Shown: positions 19,632 through 29,075 of the stretch, one piece after another | Position numbering within the stretch: position 1 is the first letter of the stretch | How the letters are laid out: each line of letters opens with the position of its first letter | From: Lachnospiraceae bacterium | GTDB taxonomy: Bacteria > Bacillota > Clostridia > Lachnospirales > Lachnospiraceae | NCBI GenBank assembly: GCA_015057375.1 | Contig: SVEM01000002.1 | Span: 85,959-149,958 of the forward strand | Direction of reading: 5' to 3' | Length of the DNA: 64,000 nucleotides | Notes under the pieces: model-generated | What the model saw: the letters and a program-made list of their open reading frames with translations, nothing else | The model's database searches: none | What the model was told of the DNA's origin: nothing | Position numbers and translations under genes: made by a program

Positions 19632-19672
19632 CTCTTCCTTCTACATCCTTCCTGTTCTGATAAATCTCTCTG

Positions 19673-20236
19673 TTAATTGTTATGTCTGTTCATGGCCTCT
19701 TCTATACCAAAACAAATAAAATCTTTACATGCCTCACACCCGATTCCAAGCACGTCTCTCATTTTCTTATTGTCTTCATCATTAAATCTTGCCAGAACAT
19801 GATCCGCAAGATCCCAACCTTCAGGCTTTGCTCCAACCCCGACTTTCATTCTCGGAAATACATTTGTTCCAAGATGGGAAATAATGCTCTTTATTCCATT
19901 ATGTCCACCGGCACTGCCTTTCTTACGAAGTCTCAATCTGCCTACATCCATACTTACATCATCATAGATTATAAGAAGCTCTTCCTCCGGATTAATCTTA
20001 TAATAATTTACGAGTGCTCCTACACTTTCTCCGCTCAGATTCATATAAGTTTGCGGCATGGCAAGAAGGACCTTCTGTCCCGCAATAAATCCTTTTGCAC
20101 ACAATGCCTTATGTTCTTTTATATTAAATGACATATTGTAATCATCTGCTATTCTTGTCACTACATTAAATCCGATATTATGTCTTGTCCCTGCATACTC
20201 TCGTCCGGGATTTCCAAGTCCAACTATAATATACAT
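19673..20236 (-). CDS. pth: Peptidyl-tRNA hydrolase
   Basis: 187 residues from the ATG at 20236 (GGAGG at 5 bases); a TTG four codons earlier is less likely. Typical Pth: YIIVGLGNPGREYAGTRHNIGF with the catalytic His, QTYMNLSGESV, IYDDVSMDVGRLRLR and GSAGGHNGIKSI. It recycles tRNA from peptidyl-tRNA that drops off ribosomes. Located 41 bases upstream of mfd, probably in one transcript. Confidence 0.95.
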   Translation of the reverse strand: MYIIVGLGNPGREYAGTRHNIGFNVVTRIADDYNMSFNIKEHKALCAKGFIAGQKVLLAMPQTYMNLSGESVGALVNYYKINPEEELLIIYDDVSMDVGRLRLRKKGSAGGHNGIKSIISHLGTNVFPRMKVGVGAKPEGWDLADHVLARFNDEDNKKMRDVLGIGCEACKDFICFGIEEAMNRHNN

Positions 20237-20251
20237 ATTCTCCTCCAAAAT

Positions 20252-20284
20252 AAAAGACTACAATTAAAAACATTGTAGTCTTTT
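20252..20284 (-). terminator. Terminator downstream of GH43 gene 1
   Basis: A perfect 13-bp stem (AAAAGACTACAAT/ATTGTAGTCTTTT) with a 7-base loop, followed on the minus strand by ATTTT, between the GH43 stop and the pth start. Confidence 0.85.
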
Positions 20285-20306
20285 ACATTTGCAAAGTCAA
20301 TTATTC

Positions 20307-22235
20307 TTATTTCTTAATCTTAATTTTCTTAGCCGCACTATAATCGCCGTAAATCTTGTTACCGTCGGCACCGATCTTATATGCTCTTGCTTTTACGAAG
20401 TACTTTTTACTCTTCTTAAGTTTAGCTTTCTTAAACTTCTTAATTTTAACTTTTACTTTCTTTGTATTAATAACCTGTTTCCCCTTGAAGTTCTTCTTCT
20501 TTGCGATAACAACTTCATATCCGTCAACATCGCTCATCTTCTTAATAGCAACCTTAATCTTCTTACCTTTAAGATTCTTAGCTGACTTAATAATTGCCTT
20601 GTCAAGCTTATTATCTGTAGGTGCAGGTGTTACTGTAGGCTGATTTGTATCAGGCTGAGCTGATGGCTGTACTGTTGGAGTTGGTGCAGGTGTAGCAACA
20701 ACTTCCTCAGTAAACTTCCAGTAATCGAACTTGAACATTCCTGTATCAGTTTCGCTGATTACAGAAGCAGGATCCATTTCACTTGCAGGTTTAGCATAAT
20801 CACCCTTAAATACTAAGAATAAATCATGAACGCCTGTAACTTTTTTATCAAGATCAACTGTAAATTCCTTATACTCATCTGTAGTATTATCAACATCTAC
20901 TGTTGCAACTTTATCGCCTTCAGTTAAGAGATTGAAAATGTTCATTGGATTTTTGTCGTTATCAACACAGTTTTCATCCATTATGTATACTTCAATAGAA
21001 GCATTAGCATCTGCCTTAACATCTTTAACTGCAGCTGTAAACTTAATCGCTCCAGCCTCACCGAAGTCAACGCTCTCAAGCTTAATATAATCATTGTCAT
21101 GCATGTTATATACTGTTACGCCCTGAGGGCCTTCTTCCTTAGGCTCTTCTACAGTCTTAACACCATATTCCCAACAAATTGTCTCTGCTTCAATCTGCTG
21201 ATAAGGATTAAGTGTATCAACCGCATTGGCTCCGTTAAGAGACATTCTCATAACAGGAATCTTACCATCTGCATCATACTCAAACTCTTCAATACAAGCT
21301 GAACGGTGATATCCGCCACCACCTGCAAGAGCTCCGTTATGATAGAACATAAATGATTTTCCTTTATAATCTACAACACCACCATGGATAGTAAAGCTTC
21401 CGTGTCCGCCGTTATCCTCAACTGCTGAAATGCTTTCCATCTCCATAACTGAACCGTGATGTGTCCATGGTCCTGTAGGTGAAGTACTTGTTGCATAACG
21501 CATAGCCTCACCTGCATTACCGTGTCCTGCATATACCATGTAGTAAAGCTTCTCACCATTATCATTAGTTCTTGCTGTGAACCAAGGTCCTTCAACGTAT
21601 CCCTCAAGACCAACTGAGCCCGGATCCTGTTCAACGATATTTCCTGAATAAGAAATCATGTCATCATTAAGTTTTACATACTTAATAGGGCTCTGGCACC
21701 AGTAAAGATATGCCTGGCCGTCATCATCGATATAAACTGTTGGGTCGATATCTCTTCCGCCACCGATTACAAGAGGTTTTCCAAGTGCATCTCTGTAAGG
21801 GCCTGTAGGACTGTCTGATACAGCAACACCAATTGCAAAGTATCCGCCTACGCTACTTGTACTTGGAAAATACATATAATACTTTCCGTCCTTCTCAACT
21901 GCCTGAGGTGCCCATGCTCTTCTGTCGTTCATGTTAGCCCATGATACATCCTCTAACTTAAGAATAACACCATGGTCTCTCCAGTTAACCATATCTGTTG
22001 TTGAATATGCACGCCACTCTCTCATAGTGAAGAAACCACCCTCAGTGATATCCTCATCATGGTCTGTGATTGCATAAAGTACATTGTCTGAACCTACAAA
22101 TGGCGCCGGATCAGATGTATAGAAAGTCTGAACAAATGGATTGTCAGCTTCTGCTACTGCCGGTGCAAATGAAAGTGTAAGTGCAAATGCACTAACGGCA
22201 CAGACAATCTTGGTAAATAATGATTTTCTCTTCAT
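20307..22235 (-). CDS. Secreted GH43 glycoside hydrolase with CBM6-like domain (copy 1)
   Basis: 642 residues. Signal peptide (1-30), then a five-bladed GH43 catalytic domain with the expected acids: D42 in YTSDPAPF (base), D164 in DIDPTVY and E215 in YVEGPW (acid). Residues about 345-515 resemble a CBM6 xylan-binding module. A Pro/Thr linker (about 520-545) leads to a very Lys-rich C-terminal Fn3-like domain (546-642). Likely an arabinofuranosidase or xylosidase acting on xylan side chains outside the cell; specificity is inferred. It is a close paralogue of the next gene upstream, from which it is separated by a terminator and its own promoter. TAGGAGG precedes the start. Confidence 0.88.
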   Translation of the reverse strand: MKRKSLFTKIVCAVSAFALTLSFAPAVAEADNPFVQTFYTSDPAPFVGSDNVLYAITDHDEDITEGGFFTMREWRAYSTTDMVNWRDHGVILKLEDVSWANMNDRRAWAPQAVEKDGKYYMYFPSTSSVGGYFAIGVAVSDSPTGPYRDALGKPLVIGGGRDIDPTVYIDDDGQAYLYWCQSPIKYVKLNDDMISYSGNIVEQDPGSVGLEGYVEGPWFTARTNDNGEKLYYMVYAGHGNAGEAMRYATSTSPTGPWTHHGSVMEMESISAVEDNGGHGSFTIHGGVVDYKGKSFMFYHNGALAGGGGYHRSACIEEFEYDADGKIPVMRMSLNGANAVDTLNPYQQIEAETICWEYGVKTVEEPKEEGPQGVTVYNMHDNDYIKLESVDFGEAGAIKFTAAVKDVKADANASIEVYIMDENCVDNDKNPMNIFNLLTEGDKVATVDVDNTTDEYKEFTVDLDKKVTGVHDLFLVFKGDYAKPASEMDPASVISETDTGMFKFDYWKFTEEVVATPAPTPTVQPSAQPDTNQPTVTPAPTDNKLDKAIIKSAKNLKGKKIKVAIKKMSDVDGYEVVIAKKKNFKGKQVINTKKVKVKIKKFKKAKLKKSKKYFVKARAYKIGADGNKIYGDYSAAKKIKIKK

Positions 22236-22288
22236 AATTCCCTCCTATAAAAATTAAAACATAATTTTACACAAAAACTTCTTTTAAC

Positions 22289-22317
22289 AGTTTACTCTTT
22301 TTTTATACTTATTGCAA
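22289..22317 (-). promoter_or_regulatory. Predicted promoter of GH43 gene 1
   Basis: On the minus strand TTGCAA, 17 bases, TAAACT. The -35 sits in TTTGTTGCAATAA, closely matching the TTTTGTTGCAAAA context of the second GH43 promoter, which suggests shared control. Confidence 0.6.
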
Positions 22318-22368
22318 CAAATAATTAATAATTACACCTAATTTATCATGTCTTTTTCATAAAAATAC

Positions 22369-22399
22369 TGCCACTTTACGATATGTCCGCAAAGTGGCA
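22369..22399 (-). terminator. Terminator downstream of GH43 gene 2
   Basis: TGCCACTTT/AAAGTGGCA stem with a 13-base loop, followed on the minus strand by GTATTTTTATG. Confidence 0.8.
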
Positions 22400-22422
22400 G
22401 TAAATTATATCACATTATACGA

Positions 22423-24387
22423 TTATTTCTTTATCTTAATCTTCTTAGCCGCACTGTAATCGCCGTAAATCTTCTTACCATCGGCACCGATCTTATATGC
22501 TCTTACTTTTACGAAGTACTTCTTACCCTTCTTAAGTTTAGCTTTCTTGAACTTCTTAATCTTAACTTTTGCTTTCTTTGTATCAATAACTTGTTTTCCC
22601 TTGAAGTTCTTCTTCTTTGCTATAACTACTTCATATCCGTCTGCATCTCCGACCTTTTTGATAGCCACCTTTATCTTCTTACCCTTAAGATTCTTAGCTG
22701 ACTTAATAATTGCCTTGTCAAGCTTATTATCTGTAGGTGCAGGTGTTACCACAGGCGGATTTTGTGTCTGACCACCAGGCTGAACGGTCGGCTGTGGTAC
22801 AGGAGTAGCTTTAACTTCCTCTGCAAACTTCCAGTAATCAAACTTAAACATTCCTGTATCTTTTTCACTAATTACTGCCGAAGGATCCTCTTCGCTTGCA
22901 GGTTTCTTATAATCACCCTTGAATACGAAGAACACATCATGTACGCCTGTAATCTTTGTATCAAGTTTAACTGTAAATTCCTTATACTCATCTGTAGTAT
23001 TATCAACATTAACTGTAGCTACCTTATCACCATTTGTTAAAAGGTCAAAGATATTCATATAGTTCATGTTCTCAACACTGTCATTATCTCTGATAAATAC
23101 TTCTATAGAAGCATTTGCATCTGCTTTAACGTCTTTAACTGCAGCTGTAAATGTATCAGCGCCTTCCTCACCGAAATCAACACTCTCAACCTTGATGTAA
23201 TCATTGTCATGCATATTGTAAACGGTTACACCCTGAGGACCGTCTTCCTTAGGCTCTTCCACAGTCTTAACACCATACTCCCAACAAATTGTCTCTGCTT
23301 CTACCTGCTGATATGGGTTAAGTGTATCAATAGCTTTTACTCCGTTAAGAGACATTCTCATCTGAGGAATTGTTCCGTCAGGATTATACTCAAACTCTTC
23401 TACAGATGCTGAACGATGATATCCCTCACCGCCTGCAAGCGCTCCATTGTGATAGAAAAGATATGAATGATCTTTATAATCAATAGCTCCTCCATGAATA
23501 GTGAAACTTGAATGTCCTTTTCCGTCATCAACTGCGGCGAAGTTCTCCATTTCAAGTATAGAACCCTTATGTGTCCATGGTCCTGTAGGAGAATCACTTG
23601 TCGCATACTGCATATTCTCACCGTTAGAGCCATGTCCTGCATACATCATATAATAAAGTTTCTTGCCTTCATCGTTAGTTCTTGCATAAAACCAAGGACC
23701 CTCAACATATCCCTGAAGGCCGATACTTCCGGCCTGCTGTACAACAGGCTGTCCGGAATAAGAAATCATATCATCGTTAAGCTTTACATACTTAATAGGG
23801 TTCTGGCACCAGTAAAGATATGCCTGACCATCATCATCAACATAAACCGTCGGATCGATATCTCCACTGCCTCCGCCTACAAACGGCTTATTTATAGCAT
23901 CTCTGTATGGACCTGTAGGATTGTCTGCAACAGCAACACCAACACCGAAATATCCTCCGTCATTATGAGTTGCATTGTACTCTGCACTAATAACACATGG
24001 GAAATACATATAATATTTTCCATCTCTCTCAACAACCTGCGGTGCCCATGCTCTTCTGTCATCCATGTTAGCCCATGAAACATCCTCAAGTTTCATAATA
24101 ACACCATGGTCTCTCCAGTTAACCATATCTGTTGTTGAATATGCACGCCACTCTCTCATGGTAAAGAACTTATAATCTGCATTATATCCGTTCTCGATTA
24201 TATCCTCATCGTGGTCAGTAATAACATATAATACGTTATCTGATGCTACAAACGGTGCCGGATCAGACGTATAAAATGTCTGAACAATCGGATTATCCGC
24301 CTCTGCCACTGCCGGTGTAAGCGAACACATAAGTGCACATGCACTGACAGCGCTTACAATTTTAGCAAACAACTTTCTCCCCTTCAT
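22423..24387 (-). CDS. Secreted GH43 glycoside hydrolase with CBM6-like domain (copy 2)
   Basis: 654 residues, the tandem paralogue of copy 1 with the same order: signal peptide, GH43 domain (YTSDPAPF, DIDPTVYVDDD, YVEGPWFYAR), CBM6-like module, Pro/Gln linker (PQPTVQPGGQTQNPP) and Lys-rich Fn3-like end. Compared with copy 1 it has two insertions in the catalytic domain, around ENGYNADYKFF near residue 65 and VISAEYNATHNDGGYF near 130, both close to where GH43 loops shape the active-site rim. The last 100 residues are almost identical in the two copies. AAGGAGAGG precedes the start. Substrate is probably a xylan or arabinan side chain. Confidence 0.88.
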   Translation of the reverse strand: MKGRKLFAKIVSAVSACALMCSLTPAVAEADNPIVQTFYTSDPAPFVASDNVLYVITDHDEDIIENGYNADYKFFTMREWRAYSTTDMVNWRDHGVIMKLEDVSWANMDDRRAWAPQVVERDGKYYMYFPCVISAEYNATHNDGGYFGVGVAVADNPTGPYRDAINKPFVGGGSGDIDPTVYVDDDGQAYLYWCQNPIKYVKLNDDMISYSGQPVVQQAGSIGLQGYVEGPWFYARTNDEGKKLYYMMYAGHGSNGENMQYATSDSPTGPWTHKGSILEMENFAAVDDGKGHSSFTIHGGAIDYKDHSYLFYHNGALAGGEGYHRSASVEEFEYNPDGTIPQMRMSLNGVKAIDTLNPYQQVEAETICWEYGVKTVEEPKEDGPQGVTVYNMHDNDYIKVESVDFGEEGADTFTAAVKDVKADANASIEVFIRDNDSVENMNYMNIFDLLTNGDKVATVNVDNTTDEYKEFTVKLDTKITGVHDVFFVFKGDYKKPASEEDPSAVISEKDTGMFKFDYWKFAEEVKATPVPQPTVQPGGQTQNPPVVTPAPTDNKLDKAIIKSAKNLKGKKIKVAIKKVGDADGYEVVIAKKKNFKGKQVIDTKKAKVKIKKFKKAKLKKGKKYFVKVRAYKIGADGKKIYGDYSAAKKIKIKK

Positions 24388-24422
24388 AATACCTCTCCTT
24401 TATAAAAATAATATAATACATT

Positions 24423-24451
24423 ATTTTATCGTTTTATCAGGCGTTTTGCAA
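24423..24451 (-). promoter_or_regulatory. Predicted promoter of GH43 gene 2
   Basis: Minus strand TTGCAA, 17 bases, TAAAAT, about 35 bases before the ATG. Same -35 sequence and spacing as the copy 1 promoter. Confidence 0.6.
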
Positions 24452-24501
24452 CAAAAGAAATATATATTTACCTTACAATTGTCCATGCTGTATATTTAAA
24501 A

Positions 24502-25929
24502 TCACTGTTTTTCACTTTTGGGCAAACTGACCCTGAAAAATCTTCTTAACAGACCTCGTCCGTTAAAAGGTATAAGCGGATACAGATAACTCTTACCATC
24601 AAATGTTTTATTGAAAATAATTCCTACTGCTGCAAGCACTATTCCTCCGATATATCCGAAGAGTCCGAACCACTGTGTTGCAACAAGTGTAATAATTCGC
24701 ATAAACTTAAGTGCATATCCAAGTTCAAAATTCACCTGCGTATAATTTGCCACCGCAACAAATGCCATATAAAGCATTATTTCCGAATTAAACCAACCTG
24801 AACTTACCGTAAAATCTCCAAGCACAATACCTGCAACCACACTTAGCGGCGTACTGAGCATATTAGGCGTATTAAGCGATGCAAGCCTCATGCCGTCAAT
24901 CGCAAATTCCAAAAGAAGCAGCTGGATTATAATCGGTATATTTATGGGATCCTTTATCATAATAAATTCAAGTCCGGCGGGAATAAACGACGGATTGTTC
25001 ATTAACAGTAAAAATGTAGGCGACAAAAGAAGAGCCGCAAGATTTATTATAAATCTCGATAACCTGAGATATGTCCCTGTAATCGGCGGAAAATAATAAT
25101 CATCCGCATCTTCCACAATATCAAATATAGATGTCGGAACAATAATGGCATTAGGAGAATTATCGACAAGTATTACTACATTTCCTTCAAGAATACATGC
25201 TGCCGCAGTATCCGGTCTTTCAGAAAACTTGAATTTCGGATACGGATTGTACCATCTGTGCGGATAAAAACATTCTATAAAACTTTCCTGATTCATCGTA
25301 AGGGAATCCACATCTATGGCAGCAATCCTGTCATTTACCTGCTTGAGAACTTTTTTGTCAACCCTGCCGTCTATATACGAAACAACAACGTCAGTTTTCG
25401 AGCTTTTTCCGACCGAATGTATTTCCATCACAAGCTCCGGATTTCTTATACGTCTTCTGATAAGCGCGGTATTAAACACCACAGTTTCTACAAATCCATC
25501 ACGAGAACCACGCATTACCTTATCTTTTTCAGGTTCGTCCACACTTCTTGCCGGATAGGTCCTGAAATCTGAAGCAATAAGCATGTTGTAACCATCGATA
25601 AACAGAATTGGTACTCCCGACAAAAATGACTGGAGAAAATCCTTATCGTTACCAATAAGATTCGTTTCTCCATATGGCATGTGCCTGTTCATAAATTCCT
25701 CCGGCGACGACGGCATATCGTCCGGAGTAAGCTTGAACAGATACTCCATAACTTTTTCCATAACTTCATCTTTACAGAATCCGTCTATGAAATAATAACA
25801 AGCCTGTCTTCCGGCAATTACGAGCGGCTTTTCCATAACATCGAAACTTTTTTTAACATGAATAAGCTCATCCAAATGAGGCTTGGTTGTTTTATATTCC
25901 TTAGAATAGGATGAATTATTATATGCCAT
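24502..25929 (-). CDS. GerA/SpoVAF family spore membrane protein
   Basis: 475 residues from the ATG at 25929, which has GGAG at 10 bases; an ATG seven codons earlier lacks a site. The N-terminal soluble half (VIAGRQACYYFIDGFCKDE, SYIDGRVDKKVLKQVNDRI, QESFIECFYPHRWYNPYP) and the segment ERPDTAAACILEGNVVILVD followed by five or so helices define the GerA A-subunit fold. It stands alone, with no B or C subunit genes, which fits SpoVAF, the partner of nutrient germinant receptors and SpoVA channels, better than a full GerA operon. It implies the organism is, or descends from, a spore former. Confidence 0.85.
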   Translation of the reverse strand: MAYNNSSYSKEYKTTKPHLDELIHVKKSFDVMEKPLVIAGRQACYYFIDGFCKDEVMEKVMEYLFKLTPDDMPSSPEEFMNRHMPYGETNLIGNDKDFLQSFLSGVPILFIDGYNMLIASDFRTYPARSVDEPEKDKVMRGSRDGFVETVVFNTALIRRRIRNPELVMEIHSVGKSSKTDVVVSYIDGRVDKKVLKQVNDRIAAIDVDSLTMNQESFIECFYPHRWYNPYPKFKFSERPDTAAACILEGNVVILVDNSPNAIIVPTSIFDIVEDADDYYFPPITGTYLRLSRFIINLAALLLSPTFLLLMNNPSFIPAGLEFIMIKDPINIPIIIQLLLLEFAIDGMRLASLNTPNMLSTPLSVVAGIVLGDFTVSSGWFNSEIMLYMAFVAVANYTQVNFELGYALKFMRIITLVATQWFGLFGYIGGIVLAAVGIIFNKTFDGKSYLYPLIPFNGRGLLRRFFRVSLPKSEKQ

Positions 25930-26002
25930 TTTTTCACAACTCCATTCCATAATAATTCTTAGTATGCTACAATATTTCTATATTATTCACGGAGGTTTCG
26001 TT

Positions 26003-26179
26003 ATGACTTTACCAAAAGACCCTTTTATACTTTTAAGTTTTATTAACACCGAACTCAGAGATAATTATGACAGTTTAGATGAGCTTTGCGCTGCAGCTTC
26101 TGTAGACCGTGCAGAAATAGAAAAGAGCCTCACCTCTATAAATTATAGATACGATGAAGCTCTTAATCAGTTCAAATAA
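26003..26179 (+). CDS. DUF4250 small protein
   Basis: 58 residues from the ATG at 26003, which has GGAGGT 8 bases upstream; a start further upstream would add an unlikely leader. Sequence LPKDPFILLSFINTELRDNY then DELCAAASVDRAEIEKSL matches the DUF4250 family common in Lachnospiraceae; the second half looks like a small helix-turn-helix. Function unknown. It is convergent with proS, which ends 15 bases downstream. Confidence 0.8.
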   Translation: MTLPKDPFILLSFINTELRDNYDSLDELCAAASVDRAEIEKSLTSINYRYDEALNQFK

Positions 26180-26193
26180 TATGTTGGAAGATT

Positions 26194-27633
26194 TTAGTAT
26201 GCCTTGCCCCAATAAACCATATGTTTAGCCGGTTTTCCACAGCATACGCATACATCTGAAATCTGTTCCTGTTCAAATGGCATACATCTTGATGTAGCAG
26301 TTGTGTCTTCTTTTATCTTAAGCTCACATTCAAGCTCGCCACACCACATAGCCTTTATAAATCCAGGTTTATTTGCAACCGTGTCTTTGAAATCTTCGTA
26401 GTTATCAACAGCATAAAGACTGCTGTGAAGATGCTCATATGCGCGGTTGTACATATCTTCATGTTCTTTATCAAGTATCTCAGCAAGCATCTTTGGTGCA
26501 TCTTCGATAGCTACAATAGTCTTTTCTCTTGTATCTCTTCTTACGATTACACACTGTCCTGCTTCGATATCCTTTGGTCCGATCTCTATTCTTGCAGGAA
26601 TACCAAGAATCTCCTGCTCTGAGAACTTCCATCCCGGACTCTTATCAGAATCATCAAGTTTAGCTCTGAAGCCTGCTGCCGTAAGCGCATCCTTAAGCGC
26701 TCCCGCAGCCTCAAGAACTCCGTCCTTTTTCTGCTGAATTGGCACTACCATAACCTGTGTAGGTGCAACTCTCGGCGGAAGTACAAGACCTGAATCATCA
26801 CCGTGAACCATAATGATTGCACCGATTATTCTTGTAGACATTCCCCATGATGTCTGATGAACATATTTTAATTCGTTATTGTTGTCTGTATACTGGATTC
26901 CAAATGCCTTTGCAAATCCGTCACCAAAGTTGTGGCTCGTACCTGACTGAAGTGCTTTTCCGTCATGCATCATTGCCTCTATAGTATATGTAGCTGCTGC
27001 TCCGGCAAACTTCTCTTTGTCCGTCTTCTTTCCTTTAAGAAGAGGTATTGCAAGAACCTCTTTACAGAAATCAGCATATACATTAAGCATCTGAATTGTT
27101 CTTTCCTCTGCCTCTTCTGCTGTTGCATGTGCAGTATGGCCTTCCTGCCATAAAAACTCTGCCGTACGAAGGAAAGGTCTTGTTGTCTTTTCCCATCTGA
27201 CTACAGAACACCACTGGTTATAAACCTTAGGAAGATCACGATATGACTGTATAATATTAGAATACAAATCGCAAAACAGTGTCTCTGATGTAGGTCTTAC
27301 ACAAAGTCTCTCCGCAAGCTTTTCATTTCCACCATGTGTTACCCATGCAACCTCAGGTGCAAATCCTTCAACATGATCCTTTTCTCTCTGAAGAAGACTT
27401 TCCGGAATAAACATAGGCATATATACATTCTCTACACCTGTTGCCTTAAAACGTGCATCAAGTTCCTTCTGTATGTTTTCCCAAATTGCATATCCGTTAG
27501 GTCTTAATATCATACAACCTTTAATACCTGAATATTCAATAAGCTCTGCATTCTTAACAACATCTGTATACCATCTTGCAAAATCCTCGCTCATTGGCGT
27601 CACATTTTCAACCAACTTCTTTTCCTTTGCCAT
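26194..27633 (-). CDS. proS: Prolyl-tRNA synthetase, short eukaryote/archaeal type
   Basis: 479 residues, the short ProRS class without the bacterial editing insert. Motifs: [19 protein letters not shown], motif 2 region [40 protein letters not shown] (motif 3 region), and the anticodon-binding domain around VVPIQQKKD. The C-terminal CMPFEQ and [18 protein letters not shown] form the zinc-containing tail ending in Tyr that is typical of this type. It charges tRNA-Pro. GGAAGGAG precedes the start; no T-box is visible in the 19-base gap to murA. Confidence 0.96.
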   Translation of the reverse strand: MAKEKKLVENVTPMSEDFARWYTDVVKNAELIEYSGIKGCMILRPNGYAIWENIQKELDARFKATGVENVYMPMFIPESLLQREKDHVEGFAPEVAWVTHGGNEKLAERLCVRPTSETLFCDLYSNIIQSYRDLPKVYNQWCSVVRWEKTTRPFLRTAEFLWQEGHTAHATAEEAEERTIQMLNVYADFCKEVLAIPLLKGKKTDKEKFAGAAATYTIEAMMHDGKALQSGTSHNFGDGFAKAFGIQYTDNNNELKYVHQTSWGMSTRIIGAIIMVHGDDSGLVLPPRVAPTQVMVVPIQQKKDGVLEAAGALKDALTAAGFRAKLDDSDKSPGWKFSEQEILGIPARIEIGPKDIEAGQCVIVRRDTREKTIVAIEDAPKMLAEILDKEHEDMYNRAYEHLHSSLYAVDNYEDFKDTVANKPGFIKAMWCGELECELKIKEDTTATSRCMPFEQEQISDVCVCCGKPAKHMVYWGKAY

Positions 27634-27652
27634 GAATCTATATACTCCTTCC

Positions 27653-28954
27653 TTAACTTACCTGTAATTTAAACTTTTTTATTTCTCTTTCGTCATTCAC
27701 ATCTATCTTTTTCATACTTGCGCCAAGTGCAGTAAGTTTCTCTTCAAATGCTTCATATCCTCGCTCAATATATGCTATCTGATCAAGAATTGTAAATCCT
27801 TCTGCAACAAGACCAGCAATAACAAGCGCTGCTCCGGCACGAAGATCGGGAGCACTTATCGCTGCACCCATAAACCCTTCTACTCCGTTAATAACCGCCA
27901 TATTGCCTTCAACCTTAATATCAGCACCCATTCTTGCAAGCTCTGCTACATACTTGAATCTGTTCTCAAATATACTTTCGGTAACAACACTTGTTCCGTT
28001 TGAAAGTGCAAGCAGTGTACTCATCTGAGGCTGCATGTCCGTCGGAAATCCGGGGTACGGCAATGTCTTAACATTAGTATGTGATAATCTCTTATTTGCT
28101 ACAACACGTACCGAATCATCATATTCCTCTATGTCACAACCTATCTCAACAAGCTTAGCTGATATCGCATCAAGATGCTTAGGTATAACATTCTTTATAA
28201 GAACATCTCCCCTTGTTGCAGCCGCTGCAACCATGAATGTTCCCGCTTCTATCTGGTCAGGTATGATGGAATATGTGCTTCCATGGAACTTCTCCACACC
28301 TTTTACTCGAATAACATCTGTTCCTGCACCTTTTATGTTGGCACCCATACTGTTAAGGAAGTTCGCAACATCAACAATGTGTGGTTCTTTTGCTGAGTTC
28401 TCTATAATTGTTGTTCCTTCCGCAAGTGCTGCCGCTAACATAATGTTAATTGTTGCTCCAACAGATACCACATCGAGGTATATATGATTTCCCTTTAATG
28501 CTTTTGCAGTCGCATTAATAATTCCGCCCTGCTCAATCGTTACTTTTGCTCCAAGTGCCTCAAACCCCTTCTTGTGCTGGTCAATCGGTCTGCTTCCGAT
28601 ATTGCATCCTCCCGGAAGGGCAACCTGAGCTTCTTTATATTTCCCTAAAAGAGAACCTAAAAGATAATAGGATCCTCTGATTTTCTTGATATATTCATAA
28701 TCAACGTATACAGACTTGATAGTTCCGCCGTTGATTCTCACAGTATGTCTGTCTACCCTGTCTACTATAGCACCGATTCCTGCGATGGCATCAAGAAGCA
28801 CATTCACATCATCGACATCCGGCAAATTCTCAATAAGCACCGGATCGTCTGCCATAACAGCACCCGCAAGAATACCAAGCGCAGCATTTTTTGCTCCGCC
28901 GATAACTACCTCGCCGACTAAAGGATTGCCGCCTTTAATTATATACTGATCCAT
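27653..28954 (-). CDS. murA: UDP-N-acetylglucosamine 1-carboxyvinyltransferase
   Basis: 433 residues. First committed step of peptidoglycan synthesis. Signature elements are [13 protein letters not shown] with the UDP-GlcNAc-binding Lys-Asn, the PEP-binding catalytic Cys in [18 protein letters not shown], and [10 protein letters not shown], whose Asp is the general base. The Cys is present, so normal fosfomycin sensitivity at this site is expected. Nineteen bases upstream of proS, possibly co-transcribed with it. AGGTGG ribosome site. Confidence 0.95.
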   Translation of the reverse strand: MDQYIIKGGNPLVGEVVIGGAKNAALGILAGAVMADDPVLIENLPDVDDVNVLLDAIAGIGAIVDRVDRHTVRINGGTIKSVYVDYEYIKKIRGSYYLLGSLLGKYKEAQVALPGGCNIGSRPIDQHKKGFEALGAKVTIEQGGIINATAKALKGNHIYLDVVSVGATINIMLAAALAEGTTIIENSAKEPHIVDVANFLNSMGANIKGAGTDVIRVKGVEKFHGSTYSIIPDQIEAGTFMVAAAATRGDVLIKNVIPKHLDAISAKLVEIGCDIEEYDDSVRVVANKRLSHTNVKTLPYPGFPTDMQPQMSTLLALSNGTSVVTESIFENRFKYVAELARMGADIKVEGNMAVINGVEGFMGAAISAPDLRAGAALVIAGLVAEGFTILDQIAYIERGYEAFEEKLTALGASMKKIDVNDEREIKKFKLQVS

Positions 28955-29010
28955 ATAAGCACCACCTAAATTTATGTCATAAATTTGTCAAATCAATCAA
29001 TTCAATGTGT

Positions 29011-29038
29011 AGTATATCATAAATAACTGTTTTGTAAA
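29011..29038 (-). promoter_or_regulatory. Predicted promoter of murA
   Basis: Minus strand TTTACA, 16 bases, TATACT. Its -35 lies inside the right-to-left terminator hairpin of the upstream gene. Confidence 0.5.
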
Positions 29039-29070
29039 AGATTTTATAAAATATCTTTTGCAAAACAGTT
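29025..29070 (-). terminator. Terminator after TPR-like gene
   Basis: An 18-bp stem (AACTGTTTTGCAAAAGAT with ATCTTTTACAAAACAGTT on the minus strand, one G-T pair) and a 10-base loop, followed by ATTTATG. Strong stem, modest T-run. Confidence 0.7.
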
Positions 29071-29075
29071 TAATA

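Noticed and set aside
27634..27652. T-box before proS
   Set aside because: The murA-proS gap is 19 bases, far too short, and there is no T-box sequence.
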